From positions 51,766,022 to 51,830,021 of the forward strand of contig NC_071396.1 of the NCBI RefSeq assembly GCF_022682495.2: a stretch of 64,000 nucleotides of DNA, read 5' to 3'. The DNA comes from Desmodus rotundus (taxonomy: Eukaryota > Chordata > Mammalia > Chiroptera > Phyllostomidae). Of this stretch, positions 55,690 to 64,000 are shown piece by piece (the first letter of the stretch is position 1; every line of letters begins with the position of its first letter). The notes below the pieces were generated by a model. It worked only from the letters and a program-made list of their open reading frames with translations, searched no databases and was not told where the DNA came from. Made by a program: the position numbers and the translations under genes.

Positions 55690-56371
55690 AGCGCCCCCCG
55701 CCCCCCGCCCCGCGTTTGTTTCCTCCGAACGTGGAGCCTCCACCCTGACGCTCTGCTCAGCTAAGGCCTTCCGTTTATTTTTCTTACTGCGCTTGGAAAT
55801 CTTTTCCTGGGGAGCCGATAGCCGGAGTCCTAGAGACAGCTGCTTTTCCCACAGTAATCTTCTTACAAGACCGTGGAGGCTGGATGAACAGGACCGTGGG
55901 GGCAGGGAGAAAGGGAGTGGCCGCGTCCCCGCGGTCTGCTGGGATCTGGTGGGTGCAGAGTGAAGGAGTTGGGGCTGGAGTGGCTGGAGCGAGTGAGCAG
56001 TGTGGGCCGCAGTCCGCTACCTCCGTGCGGAATCGGACCGGACCTGCTGAGCACTACCCCCTCCCCTCTGCTTCCTTTTCCCTCCCCCCTGGAGCAGCCG
56101 TGGCGGCGGAGGTACAGGAAGCGAAGCCAAGCTGAGCGACTCCGCAGCGTGCGGAGGAGCTGGGATATGGGGAGTCGGCGGAGCGGTGGGGCCAGGAGCC
56201 CTCCGGAGGGCCTACCAGGGGAGCGGCCCCCAGCGTCTGCCAGTGCGTGAGCCGTGGGGAGCGGGCGCCGGGCCGCAGGAGCGGAGACGGAGGCGGGGCC
56301 GGGCGTGGAGCGCAGCTCGGGAAGCTGCTGCCTCCGGCCCTGCCCAGCTGCCTCCGCCTCGGCCAGTGGCT
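55690..56371 (+). promoter_or_regulatory. PCDHAC2: CpG-rich promoter and 5' UTR region of PCDHAC2
   Basis: GC content and CpG density jump from about 55690, starting with C-runs of 6, 6 and 4 (55694-55711, GC-box/G-quadruplex-type on the minus strand), and stay high to the start codon. No TATA box is seen. Known biology: PCDHAC2 is unusual among the alpha genes in lacking the CTCF-bound conserved sequence element and being broadly expressed. I see no convincing CTCF core here, which agrees, but a motif scan was not possible. Confidence 0.6.
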
Positions 56372-58930
56372 ATGGAGCTGGCGTGCAGCAGACCTGGGGC
56401 GACAGAGCACACGGGACTCCGGCCGCCCATGCCCTGGCTGCTGCTGCTGCTGACTCTCCCGCTGCTGCTCCTGCCAGGCCCAGTGGCCTCCCAGCTGCGA
56501 TACTCGGTGCCAGAGGAGCAGGCACCCGGAGCGCTCGTGGGCAACGTGGCTAGAGCGCTGGGGCTGGAGCTGCGGCGCTTGGGGCCAGGCTGCCTGCGCA
56601 TTAACCATCTGGGTTCGCCCAGCCCTCGCTATCTGGAGCTGGACCTGACAAGCGGAGCGCTCTTCGTCAACGAGCGCATTGACCGCGAAGCGCTGTGTGA
56701 GCAGCGGCCTCGCTGCCTGCTCAGCTTGGAAGTGCTGGCGCACAGCCCCGTGGCTGTGAGCGCCGTGGAGGTGGAGGTACTGGACATCAATGACAACTCG
56801 CCGCGCTTCCCGCGGTCCGATTACCAGCTTCAGGTAAGCGAATCGGTGGCGCCTGGAGCGCGCTTTCACATAGAGAGTGCGCAGGACCCCGACGTGGGTG
56901 CCAACTCGGTGCAGACCTACGAGCTCAGCCCCAGCGAGCACTTCGAGCTGGACCTGAAACCATTTCAGGAGAACAGTAAGGTCCTGGAGCTGGTGCTGCG
57001 TAAGGGCCTAGACCGAGAGCAGGCAGTCTGGCACCACCTGGTTCTCACAGCTGTGGATGGCGGCAGCCCAGCCCGCTCCGGCACGGCACAGATCTCCGTG
57101 CGCGTCCTGGACACTAACGACAATTCTCCCTCTTTCGACCAGTCCACTTACCGCGTCCAGCTTCGGGAGGACGCGCCCCCAGGCACGTTAGTAGTGAAGC
57201 TGAACGCCTCAGATCCGGATGAGGGCTCCAACGGGGAGCTCAGGTATTCCTTGAGCAGCTACACATCGGACAGGGAGAGGCAGCTGTTCAGCATCGATGC
57301 CAGCACAGGGGAAGTGCGGGTAAGTGGAGCGCTGGATTATGAGGAAGCGTCTTCTTATCAGATCTACGTGCAAGCCACTGACCGGGGTCCAGTGCCCATG
57401 GTGGGCCACTGCAAGGTGCTGGTGGACATCGTGGACGTGAATGATAATGCTCCAGAAGTGGTACTCACAGACCTGTATAGCCCAGTGCCTGAGGATGCTG
57501 CACTCAACACCGTGGTGGCCCTTCTCAGTGTCAATGATCAAGACTCGGGCCCCAACCGGAAAGTGAGCTTGGGCTTGGAGGCCACACTGCCTTTCCGACT
57601 GAACGGCTTTGGAAACTCCTACACACTGGTAGTGAGTGGCCCGCTGGACAGGGAGCGGGTGGCTGCCTATAACATCACAGTGACAGCCACTGATGGGGGA
57701 GTACCACAGCTCACATCCCAGCGGACACTGCAGGTGGAGATCTCTGACATCAATGACAACCCACCAAGCTTCCTGAAGGACTCTTACTCCATCTATGTCC
57801 AGGAGAACAATCTGCCAGGGGTGTTGCTCTGCACTGTGCAAGCCACAGACCCAGATGAAAAGGAGAATGCAGAGGTGACCTACTCCCTCCTGGAGAGGGA
57901 GATTCAAGGGCTGCCAGTCACCTCCTATGTCTCCATCGACACTGCCAGTGGCAGCCTTTATGCTGTCAACTCCTTTGACTATGAGAAGTTTCGGGAGTTC
58001 TTGGTGACTGTGGAGGCCCAGGACAAGGGGCGCCCACCACTGAGCAGCACTGTGACCGCCAACGTGTATGTGGTAGACATGAATGACCATGCCCCTTACA
58101 TCCTGTACCCTACCTCAACCAATTCGTCAACAGCCATTGAGATGGTGCCTCGGACTGCCCCTGCTGGCTACCTGGTCACCAAAGTCATAGCCATGGACTC
58201 AGACTCTGGGCAAAACGCTTGGCTCTTTTACCATCTGGCCCAGACTTCTGACCTGGACCTCTTTAAAGTAGAACTACACACAGGAGAAATTAGGACTACC
58301 AGGAAGATGGGAGACGAGAGTGGAACCACTTTCAACCTGACCGTGCTGGTCCGAGACAACGGAGAGCCATCACTGTCAGCCTCTGTGTCCATTACAGTAG
58401 CTGTGGTGGACAGAGTTTCCAGAATCCTCCCTGATACTCAGAGACATGTTCGGAGTCCTCGGACATACTCTGAAATCACACTTTATCTCATAATAGCATT
58501 AAGCACAGTATCTTTTATATTTCTTTTGACAATCATTGTTCTGAGCATCATCAAGTGCTACCGCTACACTGCCTACGGCACTGCTTGCTGCGGAGGCTTC
58601 TGTGGAGTGAGGGAGCGGTGCCGCGCAGACCTGTACAAACAGGCCAATAACAATATTGATGCCAGGATACCGCATGGCCTCAAAGTGCAGCCTCACTTCA
58701 TTGAAGTGCGAGGGAACGGCTCCCTCACCAAGACCTATTGCTACAAGGCCTGTCTGACAGCAGGCTCAGGGAGTGACACTTTCATGTTTTACAACACAGG
58801 GGCGCAGACAGGACCTGGGCCTGGGGGAGCCCAAGCAGCAGCAAGTGACAGCAGGCAACTCACAGGCCAAAGTGGACAGAGTGCTGGGAACCTGATTATT
58901 CTAAAAAATGAGGCAGTTTCTCAAAATGAG
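56372..58930 (+). CDS. PCDHAC2: Protocadherin alpha subfamily C2, variable exon (5' partial gene)
   Basis: Neuronal surface protocadherin of the alpha cluster; homophilic recognition and, for C2, a role in serotonergic axon tiling is established in mouse. The exon encodes 853 residues: signal peptide about 1-40 with Leu-rich core (23-34), six cadherin ectodomains, membrane helix about 702-728 and a variable tail to 853. Calcium linkers are DINDN (138-142), DTNDN (247-251), DVNDN (355-359), DINDN (459-463) and DMNDH (569-573). The open frame runs upstream to 56186 without another ATG, so 56372 is the first in-frame ATG; it also gives the family-like start (MPWLL at 20-24). The exon ends ...AVSQNE and then GTGAGA at 58931, phase 0. 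Constant exons are downstream of the window. The frame is intact and strongly similar to known PCDHAC2 along its length. Confidence 0.97.
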
Positions 58931-58936
58931 GTGAGA
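58931..58936 (+). other. PCDHAC2: Splice donor of the PCDHAC2 variable exon
   Basis: aatgag|gtgaga is a standard donor. Read-through would add only Val-Arg before TAG at 58937-58939. It has the same phase as the PCDHAC1 donor, as required for sharing constant exon 1. Confidence 0.93.
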
Positions 58937-61329
58937 TAGTAGTCAGGGGGGCTTCCACAAAGTCATGCATTTTTCACTCCCCCCCCCCCACCCCAGTATC
59001 ATGTGCATGGCTGTATTAGGCTATTTTCAGTGACAGGGGTTATCTGTAAACTGAGTATATATAGTATCTGTGATCTGATTGTAATCTGCTGTTTCCTCTC
59101 TGGAAGAGTAGTACTAGAGAATTGTTTTTACTTTCCATTTTCTTTTCAGGATATGAAGCTTTCACCATAAAATTGCTTGAGAAATGAGGATTAGTCTTAA
59201 ATATTTGATATTAAATTCAGCTCTGTAGAGAAATAGTATAGACTTGGGAATAAAACGATGCTATATGGGATGCTATAGGGCATCCCATTGCGATTCAGGG
59301 GGAAGTGGCCTCCGCTGTGTTACACACAGGAAAGTTCTCCTTTGCAATGCTGTAGGAGTGTTGTTTTGTAAAAAGCTCTGAAACCTCCCAGGGCTGTGGT
59401 GGTCACCTCTGTGTGCTGTCCCTGTTTATACCTTGAATTGTCTACAGTGAAAATTATCCAGTTAATATTTCTAGTAATTGCACTGAACTCATGTGATAGG
59501 ATATTCCAGAAATGCATGGCAGAGGTGATAAAGCTAAAGAACATGGACCTCCTCACCCTGAAGCCCAACTTTGCTTTGGCTGTTTGATGTGGTAACTCTT
59601 CTGTAGGGGCCATCAGAGGAAACGAATGGTGGTAAGCAGAGAGACAAAGAACCAATTTTTGTCTGGTCGGACCAGGTTGATAATAGAATGAGTGGATTAG
59701 GGGTGTGGGATTATGCAGAAGACCAGAACTATCTGGGAATGGGGAGAAAGAGAAGGGGAAAGAACTGTCCTACTAGTCACTTTCCTGGCATAGTGTGAAT
59801 TCATTGTAAGAGGATGCCCTGCATTTAGCTTAAATGAAAACTATATCTTTTCGTTCCCTGTTGACAATTCCTAAGGTTTTGCTGAGATGTGAAGTAGCTC
59901 TTCAAGCCCCTCAAGTATTTAAGTTATATGGTAATACATCAGCATGTTCCAAAGCACATGTTCATTTTCTGGGTCTAAAATTTGGTTTGCAATAGCTACA
60001 AGAGGCTTGGAAAGTGGATGGCTTACTGTACATGAAATGACAGGTGTTAGTGAATGCACTAGTTTTAAGTGGGCATGAGGCCAGCTTGCTCATGAGTATG
60101 AAGAATGTTTGTAAATTATTGGACAGTGCATGAATGTGTAGATGTGTTTGTCTCCATAAGCATGCTTGAAATAATAGGGACATCTGCTTTGTGGTACTGT
60201 AGACTTGGATTTCAGAAGCCAAAATTTGTCCCATAAGTAACGATGAGTTGTTATCTTTTTACACAACTCCTTTGTAGCTAGAACTTTTAGAGCTACTACA
60301 CACTGAGTTCATAGGAATTGTCCCTCCGTATGTTAGTGATGCATTTTCATTGCCATATTGCTGTCTTTTTATTAATGTCCACAGTCTCACATTCTAAACT
60401 CATGATAACCTTGAGGAAAGTAATGCATATGCACAGAGGAAAAAAAAGAACAGAGATGGATTGAGAGAATTGCCCATGTACATTGTAGGCAGATTTATCA
60501 GAAGAGACTAATGTTAGTGAATGCTGAGCAGCCACGGGGAGGCAGATTGGAGATTAAGAAAAACAAGGAGGACAATCAAGGAATTTCTAGAATTCTTTAG
60601 ATCATAGCTTTTGGAAGCATGTCAAAGGGATTAGCTTTAAATATGGATGCCGTAAGACATTTGCTTAACAAATTCCTGTGAAGCCCCTTGGGCCTGGGGT
60701 GGGCCACAAATGCTGAAGAGGGACAGAGAGCAGGTCAGGCATGCTCGCCACCAGCTGTGAGCCGGAAGCTCAGGGGGATGACATGCTTACCCTCCCTCTC
60801 CAGGCTCAAAGCTTGGGGCACCTCCATACGTGAACTATTGGTTTTACTCTGACCTGTGTGTTACCATGTGCTGTGGTGCACGAACCTTTAATCGAGGGAG
60901 CAGAGTCTATGAGGAAAGTGCTTGCTTTTGTGGGATTTTGCCAGGAAAGTGTATGATTTAATAAAGGCAAATTTCTGCCAGACACTTCTGGAAATCCAGC
61001 GAAGGGCCCTAAGATCTACAGCTCCTGAAATTGTTGCAGTGATGGGGGGAGGGTGTCACACTGTCATAGCATGGCAAGAATGGGAACAAACATCACGCCA
61101 CTCTGCAAGTTGTCACTACTAGGTCAGCCTGATCAACTCGCCTGTTAGGTTTTCTCTTTTCCATGCTGAGTTACTGCAGATGGCAGGAGACGCCTGGGAT
61201 GCAGTGAATGCCGGTGTCCCCATTAAAATGAGATGGGGGTTGGAGAGGATGAGCAAGGGAACATGCACTCCCTGACTACCCTGCTGTATGAAAATGCTCT
61301 GCTCTGCAGTAGACGTATAGTTTCATTAC
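58937..61329. other. Intron toward the constant exons, unique sequence
   Basis: There is no coding exon and no match to the 5' constant exon (expected to encode PRQPNPDWRYSASLR). A C-run with one A lies at about 58979-58996. No repeat is recognised with confidence. Small ORFs (for example 59320-59655 minus) are without motif. Confidence 0.5.
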
Positions 61330-61470
61330 CCATAAGTCATACGTTAAGTAAACATTTATCATTATTTAACGTGAGGGGACAAGCTCAGAGAGGCTAAGGG
61401 ACATTCATAGTCACTCGGCTAGTGGTGTTTTAACCCATGCCTGTTTGACCCCAAAGACTGTGCTTTTTGA
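61330..61470 (+). mobile_element. MIR SINE
   Basis: 'gaggggacaagctcagagag gctaagggacattcatagtc actcggctagtggtgtttta acccatgcctgtttgacccc' follows the MIR core and 3' end. Confidence 0.82.
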
Positions 61471-62434
61471 AATGGCATGAGTGGACAAAAATCTCAGTGT
61501 TTATACTTCTTTTGATATGGGATATCCAGGCATTTGTGGTACCAACAGTTCCCCGAGTAGTATAAATTAACTGCTTTTGGAAAGAGAGTGATTCCTTGCC
61601 TAGAAGTAGGTCACAAATAGGTGGATCAATGAGTAAAAATGTTCCTGCCAAGCTAATATATTTTTGTTTATTTGTTTTACAGTTGGCATAGCTTGTGTGT
61701 GTCTTTTATCTCTGTTCTTTCTCTGACTCCTGTCTTGTTGGTTATTAAACATGAGCATTTAACACCAGCCCTTGATCTGCTGGTGAATTTTACCCCCGGT
61801 GAGCCACTTGTGCAGTGAGGTCTTTGAAGTAGCTGTTTGGTAACAGGGCAGAATATCTCTTTGGAGATTCTGAAAACTTCATACTGAATGTGGTTGGCAC
61901 CGCTTTCGGAGTCTCCAGGGAAAGGAATGAAATCTTAAGGTGAGTTCTGCGCATTGGTGGTGCTGCCACTACTGCTGAGTCACTTTGATTGTTCTGGGCA
62001 GTTTTATCCAACTGTGCCTCAGTGGGACCAGTTGGTACAAGATGTGGAAATCCCAAGAGACTACCAGAAGTGAGTTGTTTTGCATTCACTCCCACCTATT
62101 TCCAAATTTGGTAGTCATCACCTCTTCAGTTGTTTCTGCCATGTGTGCACGTATTTACCCTAATTCCAGGTGCATTGACCTGAAAGGGTTAACACTTCTG
62201 TTTAAGTGGCACCTAGTTTATTTCCCCCAGGACTGACTTTTTCTCTCTGGTGACTCTGTCCTGGATCAGAATTTGCACTGAGCGTAAAGTGTTCTGGTGG
62301 CAGATTTATAAAACGTGCACACTGATCACAATAGCCAAAGAAATTGTATCTGTGAACTTCCATTCCAATGTGCAGCTGGAGCTGTTTGCTTTGCCATTTC
62401 CATATTGATTCTAGGACTCTTCTTCTGAGAAAAG
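61471..62434. other. Unique non-coding sequence
   Basis: No repeat, RNA gene or exon was recognised in this roughly 1 kb. Confidence 0.4.
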
Positions 62435-62610
62435 GTTTATTTTTAAAATTTTATTGCACTATTACAGTTGTCTCAGTTTTTCCCATGTTACTGTCCACTG
62501 ACCTGCCCACCCCCTGCTCCTACAGTCCATCCCCACCCTGTTGCCCATGTCCATGGGTCATTTATACATGTTCCTTGACTAGACCCTTCCCCTTCTTTGG
62601 TCTGATAATA
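62435..62610 (-). mobile_element. Bat L1 3' end
   Basis: Reverse-complement L1 3' UTR end: 'ttttattgcactattacagt', 'tgtctcagtttttcccatgt', 'ccatgtccatgggtcattta'. It is very similar to the 3' end of the HAL1-like element (30390-30520). Strongly 5'-truncated. Confidence 0.82.
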
Positions 62611-63655
62611 TAATAATTTATTCAAATTACCTCCTTCCTCCCTTTTCTGCTGATCTGCTGAGCCAGATGGAATTATGGCCGAGCTCTTCTCTGTCTCTTT
62701 ATCTTGTACATATTCTGACTGATGAACAAATCCATTTATTGTAGCTTGAATGTCATTGGCCTACCCTTTCCTCTGACCCAGGAGTGAGCAGTTGTGTGGG
62801 CATCTGGTCTACCTCCGAACACTCTGCAGGGACACAGTCTGGCGTATTATAAACTGTCCACTGGCACGCTGGCAGAATAGCAGAGTCAGTTCTGGAGACT
62901 TGCCTCGGTTGGCCACCAATTTTTGCTCTCAATGGGAGGTCAGGATGATATCAGTTTATAAATGTTGGAGGAAAAGTTGTCATCACCACGCCCGGAGACT
63001 TAGCTGAACTTAATGGGGATTTACAGGTGTCTTTGAATGTGACTTTTGTAGGACTTCACCTGGCTCAATGTCCCCGTGTATATTATAGTGTGAATATAAA
63101 TTTAGCTTATTCATATAATATTTTGAGCATTGTAATCTTTAATCATGATTTCAAAACTAAAGCCAAGAGAATTTCTTAAGTGTTTTAAATCTGCTAGCCT
63201 ACATATTATTTGTTGTTCTTCCGAGAATTTGCACTTGAGAAATACAAAGAAATATCTGACATTGCAAAAGTGAAGAGAAATGTTAGTTCCTTGGCACGTA
63301 AACAACATCAGTTCCATCCTGGCCTTGCAGGGTCGGAACTCTGGGCTCCACGGAGGTGAAACTGTGAGCGAGAGAGGAAGTGCTGCGTCAGCAGGCTGTG
63401 TGTCCAGAATTAAGCAAACCCAGCATTTTCTGTTGTACGGAAACCCATTAGTATGTTTTAAAGTCATGTTTATTTTACCTTCCTGCTCTGTGGATTAGGG
63501 GTTGTGAATGACTTCAGAGGCAAGTATTTAACCTAGAATTCTCAATTTGCTTTACTAGACAACTAATACATAGTTATATGTATTAACTAATACATAGTTA
63601 AAGTAACATAACAATGATTACTTTAAATGTTATGTTCCTTTTTGCCTTAATAACT
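62611..63655. other. Unique non-coding sequence
   Basis: No supported gene. A minus-strand ORF of 118 codons (63111-63467) has no recognisable domain. A tandem-like duplication 'aactaatacatagtta' occurs twice at about 63561-63600. Confidence 0.4.
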
Positions 63656-64000
63656 GACAGTCTGTATGTTCATTTTCTATTGCTATGTAAGAAATTGCCA
63701 CCAAGTAGTGATTAAAAACAACAGTCGTTTATTCTCTCAGGGTCCTGCATGATGTGACTGGGTTCTCTGCTTAGGTTTTCACAAGGCTGAAAGCAACATG
63801 GCTGCTGGGCTGAGTTCTGTTCTGAAGGCTTTGGGGCATAGAATTTGCCTTTAAGCTCCTTTGAGTTGTTGGCAGAATTCACTTGCTTGAGGATGGAGAT
63901 CCCCATTTTTTTACTGTTGGTTGTAGGTCACCCTCAACTCTTAGAGGTTGCTCTCCAGCCCCTGCCCTATGGTCCCTAACAATGGAGCATCTTCTCTCAC
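63656..64000. repeat. Old mammalian interspersed repeat at right edge, family not assigned
   Basis: 'tttctattgctatgtaagaa attgccaccaagtagtgatt aaaaacaacagtcgtttatt ctctcagggtcctgcatgat' matches a well-known mammal-wide repeat pattern (a CTGCTGTAACAAATTACCAC-type start). It is cut by the window end. Confidence 0.5.

Noticed and set aside
56054..56941. 295-codon minus-strand ORF across the PCDHAC2 start
   Set aside because: It is the antisense shadow of a GC-rich, strongly constrained coding exon; there is no known domain and the + strand reading is clearly the gene.
57209..58090. 293-codon minus-strand ORF inside PCDHAC2
   Set aside because: Antisense shadow: the His/Val/Gly-rich repeats simply mirror the repeated calcium-motif codons of the cadherin domains.
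58937..64000. Possible presence of PCDHA constant exon 1
   Set aside because: I searched by eye for a short exon encoding PRQPNPDWRYSASLR after a polypyrimidine-AG and did not find it; it should lie further downstream.
1..64000. CRISPR arrays, operons, bacterial or phage features, rRNA or functional tRNA genes
   Set aside because: The DNA is vertebrate; repeats are interspersed retroelements, and the tRNA-like segments are SINE heads attached to CT-rich bodies and A-rich tails.

Overview
The window is mammalian nuclear DNA, almost certainly from a bat. The evidence is (i) two long intact exons that match the C-type members of the clustered protocadherin-alpha locus and (ii) many tRNA-derived SINEs of the bat Ves type (a Box A/B head close to GCCCTGACTGGTGTGGCTCAGTTGG, a CT-rich body and an AATAAA-like tail), together with a bat-style L1 family with a G-rich 3' UTR. 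The SINE subtypes suggest Yangochiroptera; the family cannot be fixed from sequence alone.

Genes. Only two protein-coding exons are supported, both on the + strand. The variable exon of PCDHAC1 (about 21841-24273) and that of PCDHAC2 (about 56372-58930) each encode a signal peptide, six cadherin ectodomains, one membrane helix and a short variable cytoplasmic tail in a single uninterrupted exon. Each ends in a phase-0 splice donor. From the known organisation of the locus, each has its own promoter and is spliced to the three shared PCDHA constant exons, which lie downstream of this window. The alternate exons PCDHA1-13 would lie upstream. Both genes are therefore incomplete here. Each has a GC-rich promoter/5' UTR region directly upstream. 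In the cell, each transcript would make a neuronal cell-surface homophilic recognition protein, and the two share an intracellular C-terminus.

Layout. 1-6.1 kb: old L1/HAL1-type LINE sequence, mostly minus strand, with a SINE and a younger L1 fragment nested inside. 6.1-11.7 kb: sparse sequence with L2, MIR, an unassigned old repeat and one Ves SINE. 11.7-17.85 kb: a composite of minus-strand L1 sequence. 17.85-21.3 kb: repeat-poor sequence upstream of PCDHAC1. 24.3-50.5 kb: the intergenic interval, dominated by L1, Ves SINEs, a HAL1-like ORF2-less element (30.39-32.33 kb), a MER5A relic and a 2.45-kb young L1 (42.9-45.35 kb). 50.5-55.7 kb: repeat-poor sequence before PCDHAC2. 58.9-64 kb: mostly unique sequence of the intron leading to constant exon 1, with a MIR, an L1 3' end and an old repeat at the right edge.

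I found no previously undescribed functional system. The most interesting observations concern retrotransposition by-products that can be dissected from target-site duplications (a HAL1-like unit, a twin-primed L1, reuse of one target site, an L1 with a 5' end only) and the start-codon/uORF and candidate CTCF context of PCDHAC1.
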